This document shows positions 10,126 through 21,807 of a DNA stretch of 58,006 nucleotides, one piece after another. Origin of the DNA: Bremia lactucae (Eukaryota; Oomycota; Peronosporomycetes; Peronosporales; Peronosporaceae); NCBI RefSeq assembly GCF_004359215.1, contig NC_090615.1:5601981-5659986 (forward strand). Reading direction: 5' to 3'. The notes beneath the pieces were generated by a model. The model did not search any database, was not told the origin of the DNA, and was given only the letters and a program-made list of their open reading frames with translations. The position numbers were made by a program, and so were the translations under genes. Every line of letters begins with the position of its first letter. Position 1 is the stretch's first letter.

Positions 10126-11340
10126 TCAAAAAGCAAGCAAGCTCTTTGCCGTTGCTAGATCATTAGGGCGCTCCGCACCTTTTAACTTCGACCGTTTTTT
10201 GACGATCAACCTCGCCGTATCGTTTCTCAACAGCGCCGGATCCACGTCACCTGCTGTTCCTAGCGGAAGGTCGATCGTTTTGCTCAGTGTTCTAGGCATT
10301 GGACGTTTGGCACTACACTCATAGGCGTAGTGGTCTGTCTTTTGACAACACTTGCATTTTTGCAAACGTTTTTAAATTAAAGAGCGAGGTTTCTCGCTGT
10401 CTACGTACGAGAGGTACTTAGGTTCTGAACCTCCGTTCTCTTTTCGTCTCGGAGGACGACAAGCTCCAGAGTGGGCGAAAGCCTGTTTAAGGCTGAAGTT
10501 CTCCGGTTCAGCTACGAAGATCGCTTGGTTTACATCTCTAGTTCAAGCCGGAACAGGTTGATCCTAACAAGACCGTCTGCAAAGCCTTTAATAATCAAAG
10601 TTACATATGTTTGTTCTTCTATTGGATCACTCATGATACAACTTACAAGTATCGTGTATGTTGGGCATAAAGTGCAAATCACACTCCCTGCTAAAAATCC
10701 AGGAGCGTGGCTCGAGCCCTGAATTCGGCACGTGTCGGCTCTGCTTGAGCTGGGACTTAAAGACATCACACGACCAAAAAACAATGGGTCGTAAATCTTG
10801 AGCGCTAAAGCCCAAGATTTGAAACTTCCGACAAAGTTAGACATGCCAAATTTCACTTTCATCGCACTAACATTGATGCGACGAGCTTCAATGTGGTCGT
10901 CGAATTCGACTAACCATCTCAAAAGGAGTCACCTTCGACTGCCTTAAGCTTAAAGATTTTAATATTCAAGCTTTCGGGTCGACGCGGAGGCGTCGGCTCG
11001 CTAGCAGCATGTAAATGCTCCTAGCTGTTGAGCACCCTGTATTCTCAACACCTCCGCGTGTCAAGAGCCTTGCTAATGAAGAGGCAACCTTCGCTTGAGC
11101 TAATTTTGTACAAACTCGGCTATGGTCGCATGTTGCTCATCTGTATCCAGAGTGAACGGCATGGCGACAACGGCCGGCCTACGATCAAACTTATGCGTTC
11201 GATCGTTTCCCATTCAAGGTCACCCAAATGAGTGAACCTTGCACGCGTTGCGTGATAGCCTTCTTAAGGAGCTTAAAAGCTCCCTAATTCTTCATAAACA
11301 TATCCTTGTTGGATAGAACGTGCGGAGGCCGTTAAACGGA
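10126..11340 (-). pseudogene. Gag of element A
   Basis: Near 10310-10365 on the minus strand lies a perfect CCHC zinc knuckle (C-KC-C-QKTD-H-YAYE-C, spacing C-x2-C-x4-H-x4-C). Upstream, 10750-10922 reads RWLVEFDDHIEARR and FGMSNFVGSFKSWAL, the retrotransposon Gag capsid pattern shared with element B. The N-terminal part (about 11030-11230) is out of frame. Gag packages element RNA and the knuckle binds nucleic acid. The gene is broken by several frameshifts. Confidence 0.7.
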
Positions 11341-11365
11341 CTACGAGTTACGAAGTGCTACCAGG

Positions 11366-11872
11366 TGTAGCAGCGCCTTTTTTGCTAGTTCTGATAACAG
11401 TACTAGTCAACCTGCACTATTTACAGTGAAGGTGAGGTGCTTCGGATACTTCGCGCGCACGAAGTGCTGAGGAGGGTTTTAAGTAGTTAATAAATCTTAG
11501 CTACTAAAGGTAATTATAAGGCTTTAGAATAAGATAAAGTAAACTGCATTAATAGATTAAGTTCTTTCATAACGATCTTCTATCTACTGGCTATAATATA
11601 TTAATAACTATCTATGCAATGCGCCTCCTTGCGCGACGACTAATCGTGTCTTGTAACGATTGGCGGGGTTGATGTGAATTCTAAGCAACCAATCTAAACA
11701 ACTAATGTCTTATTGCGTCAATATTACCAAATTGGGTAATATTGGTACTATTAAGTCAAAACTAATAAAAAAATATAAATTTTGTTCTTCTATATGTATT
11801 TCCTCTCAAAGAAATTGTATTTAATATTCCTCCTATAGGAATTAATATTTATGTAACGGGACGTTTCGTTAA
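11366..11872 (-). repeat. 5' LTR of element A with adjacent primer-binding site
   Basis: About 507 bp. On the plus strand it runs from TGTAGCAGCGCC to ATGTAACGGGACGTTTCGTT, so the terminal TGTAAC/GTTACA ends are recognisable but mutated. Just outside, at 11356-11363, the minus strand reads TGGTAGCA, one base from TGGTATCA, the initiator-tRNA-Met primer site common in Gypsy elements; element F/H has the exact 8-mer at 56724-56731. Confidence 0.75.
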
Positions 11873-12960
11873 ATCTGGATGCGGTGAGATCGATCTTGGC
11901 TGCTGTGAAGAATGACCAGGCATTCATGCAGCCGCGTCCCGTTATCTTCTTGTTTGGCCGCCTGTGCTCCCTCTTCGCGATCACACTGATTTGCCGTAGT
12001 GTCGCGTTCCAAAAGGCATCCACATTCCCTCGTTCTGTCAGTGCTGCTCCTCGGTATACAACTTCATTCCGTGTTAACCAGAGATGCGAGTGACAGACCG
12101 TGCACCCTATTTTTCATACGCTGTACTGGGTTTTGTAAAATCGTCATCGTCTTCTTGGTAGCACACGGTCAATTATGCCCTTCGGGTACTTGAGTCACCC
12201 GGCGGGCGTCTGCTTTCAAAGTATTCTCTCTATTCTGTGAGCTCTCTGGTGGCCACTTCTCCTCGGCCCAGTGCGCTAAGAACTTTTGCATCAGGCTGCC
12301 GCACGCGGACACTCCCATAGCAGATGAGAATACGTTTCCACTTGACCGACACACTCGCTGGGCTGTGGCAGCGACGGTCTAGCGGTCTGGCGTAGTAAAC
12401 AAATTGGGCTGATGCGTTTTCAATCAATATTCTAATTACACCAAAACTCGGACAGGGTGTTGCCGTGACTCCAGACTTGCTTAAGTGTTTTGTCTATTGC
12501 TACTCGTTGCCACTTGTCAAGCTCCACACAATGCTCCATACTCCGAAGCTGCTCGCCGATCCCCTTAACCAGGCCCCTACTGTATCTACGGAACGGTTGC
12601 CTACCAACTTCTCTGAGATGGGCATCCGCACCCGCTCCGTACAGGTCCACAGCACTGAAATAGTGGATTCGCTTAAAAGACCACAACGCCTGGAGTAAAT
12701 TCAGGGTTGCCAGTGGGCACCCTTGACGTATCCCGGAGTCCACCCTTGTTGCTGTCGAAATCTCTTCATTCACTGCAAAACGCGCGCTAATGCTCGTATG
12801 CATACGCCTAATCATTCCAACATTCTGTTGCACGATACCGAACCGGTAAAGCGTTTCATTTTTTTTTGATCCATGGTATCGTACGCTTTCCGTTAATTGA
12901 GAAAAAGCTGATGCTCTTGAAAGCAGATTGAGAAGTGATTGATTACGCTGAGTGCTTTAC
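11873..12960 (-). pseudogene. LINE RT remnant, internally deleted
   Basis: On the minus strand: a KAYDTMD motif (RT motif A) near 12870, then MIRRMHTSISARFAVNE and SGIRQGCPLA (RT motif B) near 12720-12820, then a jump to the post-RT region, a zf-RVT-like QVETYSHLLWECPRAA-type segment near 12280-12340, and the ORF end near 11800-12020. The catalytic FADD-like motif is missing through the deletion. It is related to the LINE at 1131-2378 but in the opposite direction. The 3' end abuts the element A LTR. Confidence 0.65.
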
Positions 12961-13946
12961 CGATTGCCCTGTGGCCATCTAGACTTTATTTTAAATACGT
13001 TAAGTCCTATCCAAGTACTATCACTCGTTAATCACATGTGTTATCTAATCTTCCAATCATAGTGTATGAACCTCGTTGTGTGGCTAACTTCATCTTGGAT
13101 ATATCTCATACTGAGTAGTAAGCAGTCTGAGTATGTTTTTAGCCGATCATGATTAGGTATACCTTCCTTTAGGTTCTTGGAAGCAGTACACTCGCATCTG
13201 CCTCGTGTTCTTTTTGACTAAAGAATCGTCATAGCCATCATCTAGTTTGAAATCAATTGCGGTGGCATGGCATGGCGTAGGCAACATCTTGTTCGCTCTA
13301 ATGGAAATCTCACCTTCATTGTTATCAGTGCAGGTTGGCTAGTACTAAAACAGTACTAGTGAAAGATGCCGCAGCTCTGAATTCGGCGCGTGGCGGCTCA
13401 GACTTTTGTCTGACACCGGTCTTAAAGACCTCACACATCGGACCGCTTCGGCGCTTGACGGACCGAGACAGTTCAGCAACGCATTGCTCAGATGGAGAAT
13501 TTTGAGGCGTTTTGTTCGGACAGCGAATGGCCGCGTCCGGCTAGTTCCTTGACCGGGCAGCGTACCTTAAAATGCTATTTGTAAGACAATTTTAATCGAT
13601 CAAATCTCACAATCATTCTGAAGACTTCCCGATTCACAGGAACTTAAAGGCAATGGAAACAGGAGAAGCCAGCACTCATCTCCGCCAATATTCTAAGACC
13701 ATCGACTAATTTCACTTCGTGAGCGCTTACGTTGACACTGAGTTTGATAGGCGACCGAATTGGGAGACGCAATCTTAGCATGGATTAAAATTGCCCTAAT
13801 TTGAGCAGTCGCTGGCTTTTTCGGAAACGTATACTTAATGTCGCTTAAAAGATTACTCATCACAATTGAGCTCTGCGTGCGAGCTGCCTTCTGTCCTGCC
13901 GATCAGACATTTGCCAATATCCTTGTGTCAGCTCGAAATCCGGTGG
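12961..13946. other. Repeat debris without a recognised gene
   Basis: Nothing codes here. A scrap at about 13325-13372 matches the 3' end of a family-A LTR in the plus direction (CAGGTTGGCTAGTACT), followed at about 13378-13440 by a short Gag piece on the minus strand (GAATTCGGCGCGTGGCGG, compare 10722-10780). The remainder is not recognised. Confidence 0.5.
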
Positions 13947-14312
13947 TTTGGAGAATATGACTTTATATAGTAATGTTCAGAAATCTTATCCATAAATAGG
14001 TATAGGTCGTTATATCTATTTACCCCGCAGACTAATCAGCTGTAAAAGTAAACAACGAGAGAGAGACAGATAAGATTTCAATTGCATGTTAAGTATTAGT
14101 TCAAAATTAAGTTAGCATTAACAGATAGAAAGAAGAGGAACTTTATTATATTAATACAGTTATTATTTAATCCTTTTTAAGGTAGCTGTCTGAAAGAGAA
14201 GTCTTCTGTGCACGTACTAGTGTACGTGAAGTGACGTAAGGCACCTTTCGCAACTGAAGCAGTGCGAAGTGGACTTGTACTGAAGCTATACAAGTCGTAG
14301 TGCCCCGTTACA
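13947..14312 (+). repeat. Truncated LTR, same family as 3386-3833
   Basis: Matches the nested LTR from its AGTAATGTTCAGAA block to the terminus GTGCCCCGTTACA, but lacks the first ~80 bases. No internal element sequence is attached. Confidence 0.7.
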
Positions 14313-14629
14313 GTCGTAAAAGCGCTATAGGAAAATTGCAGTCAAACAAACGTTATCGGACAATCACCGTCGTGCAAATGCCAACGAGAAATATCTTCGT
14401 ACAAACGCCATCGGATATACGCTTTACACAAAGCCATTTTGACACACGCCATTGGACCCATGCCATTCGATAATCCTTATGGGTTAAATACCCCCTTTTC
14501 TATTTAAAATAGATACTATCACGAAAATCCCATTTTATTATGGGTAATTCGAGTGGCTGCCACCAGAGGTAGATCTAGTGGCAGAAATCTATTTTAGGTG
14601 TAATCAGGGTAAGGTTTTATATTAAAAAA
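14313..14629. other. Non-coding stretch with imperfect GCCAT(C/T)GGA-like repeats
   Basis: Between about 14345 and 14475 a motif resembling AAACGCCATCGGAT recurs about six times at uneven spacing of 15-30 bases (for example at 14402, 14447 and 14461). No ORF is present. It may be the subterminal region of an unrecognised DNA transposon. Confidence 0.3.
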
Positions 14630-15276
14630 GGAGCTGTTAAATACACCATAGTTTTAGTAAATACACTCCATACCACACCATACCGCAGTACGCACACTAA
14701 GGTTTTCTATCACCGAGACAAAACTCTTTATTTCATGATATCAATGGAGGGCGCGCACTTGACAGACCACAATTGGTACTTAACCCTGACATAACGTACC
14801 CCGAGCGCGAAGACCTCGTAGCACATATCCAAAATATAGGACTGACAAGCGGGAACACATATATTATCCAGCGATCGGATCTCAAACGTAATACTGTATC
14901 GGTTGGCTACGATTGAAGGGGTTACACCACATTTGCTGGTGGGGTGGAATTGGCGAGCTGCAGAGAATGCTGTATATAGTCCCTTACTACCTGTGGATGC
15001 CCTTTGGCTGCATCATTCCAGTTTAGCGAAGTCCAACTTTTTCCGCTGAAGCGGATCCGGAATAGGCTTGATCGATGGAAGGTAATTAACTGATAAAATT
15101 CTTTTGTTATGGATGTTTGGTTTAGGTTACGTTGCATGGTCCTAGACGTGCCTCCTCCATTTGATTTTTAGATGTGGATTATTGTGCAACGGTGGAGTTT
15201 GCGCGCAGTGTGGTGCGGTATGGGTGTGGTGTATCTGGTGTATTTAGTTAAAATTGTGGTGTATATAACAATTCCC
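14630..15276. mobile_element. Non-autonomous TIR element, copy 2 (inverted)
   Basis: About 647 bp, in the opposite direction to 2484-3087. The left end reads GGAGCTGTTAAATACACCA and the right end TGGTGTATATAACAATTCCC, forming inverted ends of roughly 40 bp with mismatches. TTAA follows the right end, but the left side is not a clean TTAA, so the target duplication is uncertain. Confidence 0.6.
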
Positions 15277-15713
15277 TTAAGAAATAAGTTTAAGTTCAAT
15301 TCACTTCTGATTTTTCAGTGTCTAGTGTCTTCATAATGCTTGCAATGCGGTCCGTGAGAGTAATAAGCCTTTCTAAGGTACATACTCTCGGACTAGTTGC
15401 CGCTTGGTTCTACGAACCACGAGTCCCTTGAACTAGGATTAATTATACCTTACGAGCTTTTACGACTCACGGAGTTTTTACACTTATTAGTTCCGTAGAA
15501 CTCAAAGATTCTTTAAGTCGATAAGTCTTCGTCTAACTTAAGAAGTAAGATTGCTCCGCTACACTTGGGACGTGAAGGCCGTCAAGGTACGACTTATCAT
15601 CACTGCACCGCTATCACTCCCGCTATATCACTAACTATTTACCTAGTAGTTAAAACATCAAAACTGATTATTAGAAACCGATTACAGGTGTCACACAGAT
15701 AAATTATCCCTTC
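15277..15713. other. Unassigned repeat-region DNA
   Basis: I see no ORF, RNA gene or clear repeat structure here. Confidence 0.4.
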
Positions 15714-17709
15714 ATAACTTATAACTTCACATAACGTACAGGGTATTGGATCCACAATTACTGTTTTATGTGGTCTCACTTATAGCTAAAAACTAATAAG
15801 ATTCGGATAAACATAATTTTTTTTCGGGAGAAAATTTAGTACTCAGCACATTACTAAGCTAGTGCATCCAGGAATCCAAGGTAAGTTGCGTATTGGCTGC
15901 TGTACGTATGGAAATTTGAAGTTCCCGGATGCGCCTATGGAAGGCCCTAACAAAAGAATTTGGCAAATTAAAAAATGTGGCAGTTATAAATAAGGAGCTT
16001 AGCTTTTTATGCTTGCTGAACAGAACTTCCTCCACATGCTCTGGTTCCTAATTCTCATCATCTTACTCCTCATCTGCCTGCTAAACCATTGCAATGATTT
16101 GCTCATCATCCAGCTCCTCGTGCGCCACCTTCTCCTCATCTGGATTCAATAAATAGTCAGTTGACATAGGGTTTCTCGTGATAGCCTCTCTGAGGCTTCA
16201 TGCAGCTCTAGCTCAATTCCCTTCTCCGTGTAAACCATATGGAATTGCGGTGCTGCTGCAAAGAGGCCCGTATGTCCAAAGTAGATACGACTGTAGTAAC
16301 TGAAATATCCTCCCATGCCCCCATACATTACCGCATTGCTGTTAGCTGGTCAACCTTGTAAATGTTGGCCTCCTTTCGCTCATCACGGTCCACGGCATTC
16401 TGAAGGTGAAAGCGCCTGTAACGGCGCTTGAATGAGGCAATGATACCAGCATCCATGGGCTAATTTTTTTGATGTGCAGTTTGGTGAAAGGTAATCGACC
16501 TTGATATTCCCAAGCTCCAGTTCTTCCATTCTGTGAGACGGAGCATTATCTAGCAAAAGAAGTACCTTCCTGCCCTTTTCCTAGCAAGGCTTGGTTGCAT
16601 TGAATTTCAGGTACACTTGCAATATCACATTAAATACAACTTAATCTTATTCATTGTCAAGTTTCTCCAGCCACTCTTGGAAGAGGATTCCAGATATCCA
16701 TGCTTTCTTGTTGTTCCTGGAATAAAACCCCAACAATTCTTCTGTCTGCCGTTTGAAACAGCGTGGCATCTTAAATTCCCTAAAAAATTGTATAGCTTCT
16801 CGGAGCCATCACCATTGGCGGTAAATGCTATAGTGAAACGCGTCTGAAAGCGAAAGATTGAACCAAAAGAGTCTTTTTAGTAAAGTACAGTTAGGATAAG
16901 GAACTCAAAATCCAGATATAGCTCACTTGTTCTTCTTTAGACCTTCCATTCTTTCTTGTAAATGGTTTTTCTGGAACCATGCCGTAGAATAGGCCTACAA
17001 AATCAGTCGAGTCTTGCATACAAAAATTGCTTATGATATGAATCAGACCTGCTTCATCCATGTAAAAAAACACATATTTGAGCTCATCGAGCTATGGCTG
17101 CCTCGAGCTTAGGCAGTGCAACTTCCATGGCTTCCTGATCTGTGGAGCCACTTTCACCATGAATTTGGACGCAACGAAGTTTGTTTCGCTACTGGAATCT
17201 CTGAAGCCATCCATTGGAAAACTTGTCCGCATCCTCAGCCAACCCCAGGAGGTCAGCAAAGCACTTAGCCTTAACCTTGATAGTCTTTCCCCGTGAAGCA
17301 ACGTTTTTTGCCTGGCACTGAAGCACCAAGTCGCCAGTTGAGGTTGGTGTGCGACGCGAGGGCGCTTGGCGGCGAGGTCAGTCTCTGCCATGACTTCCAG
17401 CTCCTTGCGCTTCTTTGAGATGCTACTGAAACTAGTCTGCGTAACGTTCTTACCGAACTGGGCTGCAGCCCAAGATGCAAGGGCACTCTGGCTCATTTGT
17501 GAGTTCTGTGATTTGAGCCTGCAGACTTGAAGTCTTTGCTCATTGGTGAGGCGCGTCTGGGACATGGAACTGGTATGCGGAAGCAGGAGGGGTAAAACCA
17601 CATATGGACATTCAGTAAAGTGAGGTTCAGCAGATATTTATATTCCTCACGTAACTTATAACATCAGATAACTTATGCTTTCACCGTCCACAGTGGCTAT
17701 AAGTTATCC
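15714..17709 (-). mobile_element. Pogo/Tigger-like DNA transposon with decayed CENP-B-type transposase
   Basis: The start of the transposase is visible at 17092-17601 (minus): RLTNEQRLQVCRLKSQNS is a psq/CENP-B-like helix-turn-helix, and a second DNA-binding region follows. Further pieces continue the DDE domain: YMDEAGLIH at about 17050 (first Asp), TANGDGSEK at about 16815, LLLDNAPSHRMEEL at about 16540 (second Asp) and SPNCTSK at about 16470. Stops and shifts break the frame. The ends share an inverted ATAACTTATA motif (15714 and 17700), taken as remnants of the terminal repeats. The element is dead. Confidence 0.7.
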
Positions 17710-18118
17710 GTGGGACGACCTGAAGTTTCAATTATATATTTTTGAAATAAATAAGATTAGATTTTGTCATTTGGAATTGTGTGAAGTTGGTGTTCCTAGC
17801 CTGGAAGTTATAGTTTCGCAAAGAGTCGCGAGCCTTTACGGCTTTTGTGTCTTCTTGTTGCGCGCAATTTTGCGAGCTCATTGTCAATGAAACGTCATAA
17901 AGCAGAACTGCAATGTTTAAATAGAAAGATTTGCGCGCCATAACAATTTATTAGTCCACGCTGATACATCTCGAAAAGAGTGAAATTGCTAAAATTTTTA
18001 AAATTTTAATGTTAGGGCAGATTTAAATAGGCACGAATAATTCAATTACCGTTTCTCCTATATTACTTTTTTCGTTTGACTGGATAACAAAGCAGCATTT
18101 CTACGATTTATTGTTGAC
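17710..18118. other. Intergenic DNA upstream of MPP10
   Basis: AT-rich, no supported gene. It marks the edge between the repeat region and the gene island; the MPP10 promoter should lie here, but I see no convincing core promoter match. Confidence 0.4.
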
Positions 18119-20060
18119 ATGGATGCGTCTATAATTGACGGCTTTCGCAAGAATGTAGTGCAGAAGCCCGAGGTGCATAGCCATTAATATGCTGAAAATG
18201 TAAAATTGAACTAGTTACAATGCTGTAGCTGACTCTGTATTGCCCTGTTGCGTAAAAGGTATTCTTCACACCGTCGGAAGAGGTCGCCAACGAGATTAAA
18301 ATGTTTGCAAAGCATGCATACGACCGCACGTCTAAATACCCAAGCAAAAGCGGCGGAGCAGACCCTTTGGAAGAGCTGTACATTGACGGATTTGATGCTG
18401 ATCAGGTGTGGGAGCAGCTCCGTCTTCTTAACGGCCCATTAGTGACGGAGTTGACGCAGCGCATTCGCACGTTTTGTAAAAACCCAGACAATATTTTATT
18501 ATTCCCGTCAGCTAAAGAGAAGAAAAAAGAGGAGGAAATTCAAGATACAATTGAAGTAGAGAAAGAGGTCGTTTCTGACATCGGCAGCGATAAAGATAGA
18601 GACGACGAAAAGTCCGACGATGGCACGCTTGATAAAAGCACCACGGCGACGATAAAGGTGAAAAGTACGAAAACTAGCAAGGTTCGCGATGTAGCAGAGG
18701 ACGGATTTTTTGATTGGGATGAAATGGACAAGGCCGCTGAAGAGGAGGAAGACGACGTTGCCTTGGATGATAACGAAAATGATGAAGACGAAGAGGAGGA
18801 GGATTCCGAAATGGAGGAAGACTCGGATGCGGAGACAGCAGAGAATCTAAAGTATGCGGATTTTTTTCACAATGAAAATAATACTCAAGACGAAGAAGAC
18901 GGTGGCGAAGAAGAAGAAGAAGAAGAGCTGAACGACGTCAAGAAACACGCGAAGGAGAACGAGATGGAGTACTTAAATATTGAACGTGAACAGCTCGAGA
19001 AAGAAAGTTTCAATGATGACGAGGACGTTGCTGAACGTGGCGTTCTTTCAACACACCAGCGCCAGCGACAGCGTCTTCAAAAGGAGATTCAAGTGCTTGA
19101 ACAAGAAGCCATTGGTGAAAAGCCGTGGCTGCTTAAAGGAGAAGTACGTGCTGCTGTGCGTACGGAAAACAGTTTACTCGAGGCCGTGCTCGACTATGAT
19201 CGTCCCGTGAAAGCAGCTCCTGTGATTACCGAGGAAGTGTCCATTGCGCTTGAAGACATGATTAAAAAGCGGATTCTAGAAGACGATTACGACGACGTTG
19301 TTCGTAAATTTGCTGGAAACGAAAACGAGTTGAAACAGAAGCTCGTGGACATATCGATGGAAAAGTCGAATGAAGGACTTGGAGAGATCTACGAGAAAGA
19401 GTATATGAAGACCGCCATGGGCTTTGAAGCCGACGACGAATCCAAGCAGGATCAAGACGCCATTGACGTGATGTTTAAGAGTTTGTGCTGGAAGCTTGAT
19501 GCGCTGTCGAATTACCACTTTACGCCAAAACCAGCGGTCAAGGAACTACAAGTCAAGCCGGCCGTACCTGCTATTGCAATGGAGGAAGTCATTCCAATTG
19601 GCGTGAGTGACGCCAATCTCAAGGCTCCGGAAGAAGTGTACGAGAAGAAACGTAAGCGGGGAGAAGCCGTGCTGCAGTCCAAAGAAGAAATGACGCAAAA
19701 GGAACGCAAGGCATTGCGCAATGCCAAGAAACACACGCGGCGGAAGGAAAAACGACAGCGCGAGTGTGACGAGCGATTGGTGGCCAAGCTTAATCCAGGG
19801 CTCGGCAACAAGTACGAAAAGAAGAAAATGCTCGAGAGCATTGCTAGTGCCAAGAACATTACCACGGGCAAGCAAATTGAAGGCTCGTCCAAGCAATTTT
19901 CCAATTCGAAAGAGTTTTTCACACGCTTGCAGGTTCGATGCTGTAGTCTTTGTTTGGCGCTTGGATCTAAATACTGACGTGTTAATATCTGTGTGTGCTA
20001 CTTACGTTTATGCAGGATGAAGTGCAGAATAAAGTCCGGCATGCCAGCACTAGAAAGTAG
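18119..20060 (+). CDS. MPP10: U3 snoRNP protein MPP10 (three exons)
   Basis: Exons 18119-18172, 18259-19932 and 20016-20060; introns of 86 and 83 nt with GT-AG ends. The spliced frame codes for 590 residues, close to yeast Mpp10 (593). Splicing adds an N-terminus (MDASIIDGFRKN) that leads into PSEEVANEIKMFAKHAYD, and a C-terminus RLQ-DEVQNKVRHAS that replaces the retained-intron end. The middle has long acidic stretches (about residues 75-225) and then the conserved block SFNDDEDVAERG, LSTHQRQRQRLQKEI and EKPWLLKGEV. The C-terminal third is basic. Mpp10 holds Imp3 and Imp4 on the U3 snoRNA in the nucleolar small-subunit processome and is needed for early cleavage of pre-rRNA. The ATG at 18119 is in a good context (gacATGG). 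The identification is firm; the first exon is a prediction. Confidence 0.93.
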
Positions 20061-20262
20061 AATAGAACTATATCCGTCGATCGACTTGACCTTCAACCGA
20101 AAGAATGAATGTGTTGACGTTAAATTTGGATGTATTTGTTGACCGATAGTACCGTGACTTTAAATTTTGGGTCACATCGTGCTACTGCAAGGATCTGATT
20201 ATGATTTATTTTTTTCTGTTAGGTACGATCAGTTGCTTATCATATCTTTGTCAAAAGGTTGC

Positions 20263-20280
20263 TTCACTCTCAAATTTCCC
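20263..20280 (+). promoter_or_regulatory. Oomycete initiator plus flanking element upstream of GAD
   Basis: TTCACTCTCAAATTTCCC matches the oomycete core promoter: initiator TCAYTYY followed by a CAWTTTNYY-like flanking region. It lies 46-63 bases before the ATG at 20326, which fixes the translation start downstream of it and rejects the longer open frame that starts at 20167. Confidence 0.75.
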
Positions 20281-20325
20281 TTGCCGTTGACCAAGTGCGG
20301 ACTCGATACGAACGTTTTTTTAACA

Positions 20326-21807
20326 ATGGAAGTGAAAGTGCGCAAATATTCAGGCGACGAAACCACGACGGCGCTGGACTTTGATGCTGTGTACGGCCAC
20401 CCGCTCATGTGTGCAAATCTTCCATTTGACGTGTTTCCTCAGCACTCGGTGCCTGCGCGTGTGGCACATCAGCTCATTCGGGACGAGCTCGCGCTAGATG
20501 GAAATCCCAAAATGAACCTTGCATCCTTTGTGACGACGTACATGGAACCCGAGGCCGAGGATCTGATGGTCGAGGGGCTGCGCAAGAATTTCATTGACTT
20601 GGATCAGTACCCCCAAACGGCTGAAATTCACAATCGCTGTGTCACAATGCTGGCGAATCTCTATCACGCTCCGTTAGAACCTGGCCAGACCGCTACGGGC
20701 ACTGGTTGTGTCGGTTCTTCGGAAGCGATCATGCTTGCTGGTTTGGCCATGAAACGCAAGTGGAAAGACCGCCGCATTGCTGCGGGTCTGCCGTACGACA
20801 AACCCAATATGGTGTTTGGATCTAACGTGCAGGTGTGCTGGCACAAGATGTGCAAGTATTTCGAAATCGACATCCGCGAGGCTGACGTTTCCCCTGAGTG
20901 TCTCGTACTCACGGCCGATCGCGCCCGTGCTCTTCTTGACGAAAATACGATTGGTGTCAGCGCTATTCTTGGCAGCACGTTTAATGGCGAGTATGAAGAC
21001 GTAAAGGCCATTCACGACATGATTGATGAAGAGAATGAAAAGAATGGATGGGCGATTCCGCTACATGTTGATGCCGCTAGTGGCGGCTTTATTGCTCCAT
21101 TCATAAGCCCAGATCTCGTATGGGACTTTCGTTTACCTAACGTTAAAAGTATTAACGTTAGTGGCCACAAATTTGGCCTCGTGTACGCCGGAATGGGCTG
21201 GGCACTCTGGCGTGAACCGGAAGATCTTCCAGAGGACCTTGTGTTCCACGTCAATTACCTGGGAGGAGACCAGGCGTCGTTTACTTTGAACTTCTCCAAG
21301 GGCGCTGGAAACGTGGTGGCTCAATACTATAACATGCTGCGTTTTGGCTTTGAGGGATACCGTCGAATCATGGAAGCCAGCATGCAAAACGCCCAGCTAC
21401 TCCGTAGTGCGCTGGTGGCGACCGGTCACTTTCGCGTCGTGGACAAGCAGCACATGCCATTGGTGGCATTTGCGTTGATTGACTCCTCACGTTACTCGTG
21501 CTTTGACATTCAAGATAAGCTCAAGAGTCGTGGCTGGATTGTTCCGGCTTACACGTGCTCTAGTGGCGCCGAGTCACTTGTAATCATGCGTGTGGTTGTA
21601 AAGCAGAACTTCTCGTCGCACATGGCCAACATGCTGGTACAGGACATTTTGAAGGCCATTGAGACACTAGAGAAACACCACTTGTTAATCGACTCGGCGA
21701 TGGCAGCGCCCAAGGTTGAGAAGACGCACTTAAAAGACATTGTGCATTCGCTCACGAATAACGCGAAACACCGCCAGTCTGGCAAAACAACGCACGGTGT
21801 GTGCTAA
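20326..21807 (+). CDS. GAD: Glutamate decarboxylase (PLP-dependent, group II)
   Basis: Single exon, 493 residues from the ATG at 20326 (aacaATGG). It converts glutamate to GABA and CO2 with pyridoxal phosphate, in the cytosol. Family features: DVFPQHSVPARVAHQLIRDE near the N-terminus, GTGCVGSSEAIMLAGLAMKR for cofactor phosphate contacts, HVDAASGGF with the Asp (D249) that pairs with the PLP ring nitrogen, and SGHKFG with the Schiff-base lysine (K282), then VYAGMGW. Length is close to bacterial GadB (466) with a longer C-terminal tail; I do not see the Trp-containing calmodulin-binding helix typical of plant enzymes. The frame is open 53 codons further upstream, but that part contains the promoter motif and has no similarity to the family. 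It follows MPP10 on the same strand and converges with the DnaJ gene. Confidence 0.95.
   Translation: MEVKVRKYSGDETTTALDFDAVYGHPLMCANLPFDVFPQHSVPARVAHQLIRDELALDGNPKMNLASFVTTYMEPEAEDLMVEGLRKNFIDLDQYPQTAEIHNRCVTMLANLYHAPLEPGQTATGTGCVGSSEAIMLAGLAMKRKWKDRRIAAGLPYDKPNMVFGSNVQVCWHKMCKYFEIDIREADVSPECLVLTADRARALLDENTIGVSAILGSTFNGEYEDVKAIHDMIDEENEKNGWAIPLHVDAASGGFIAPFISPDLVWDFRLPNVKSINVSGHKFGLVYAGMGWALWREPEDLPEDLVFHVNYLGGDQASFTLNFSKGAGNVVAQYYNMLRFGFEGYRRIMEASMQNAQLLRSALVATGHFRVVDKQHMPLVAFALIDSSRYSCFDIQDKLKSRGWIVPAYTCSSGAESLVIMRVVVKQNFSSHMANMLVQDILKAIETLEKHHLLIDSAMAAPKVEKTHLKDIVHSLTNNAKHRQSGKTTHGVC

Larger units (their letters stand above)
3290..11872 (-). mobile_element. Ty3/Gypsy element A (family A), nearly full length, degenerate
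   Basis: Read on the minus strand the order is 5' LTR (11366-11872), primer-binding region (about 11356), gag with zinc knuckle (10126-11340), protease (about 9900-10120), reverse transcriptase and RNase H (about 7800-9300), integrase (about 6200-7600), decayed chromodomain (about 5200-5420), an antisense gene on the plus strand (4205-5866), then the 3' LTR (3290-4150). All frames carry stops or shifts. The 3' LTR is itself split by a nested solo LTR. The two LTRs are related but well diverged, so the insertion is old. Confidence 0.8.

Noticed and set aside
15277..15713. Possible rRNA or tRNA sequence
   Set aside because: No cloverleaf or conserved rRNA core could be recognised.
20167..20325. 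53-codon N-terminal extension of glutamate decarboxylase
   Set aside because: It starts with a TTG, holds the initiator-type promoter at 20263-20280 and has no family similarity; the ATG at 20326 has a good context.
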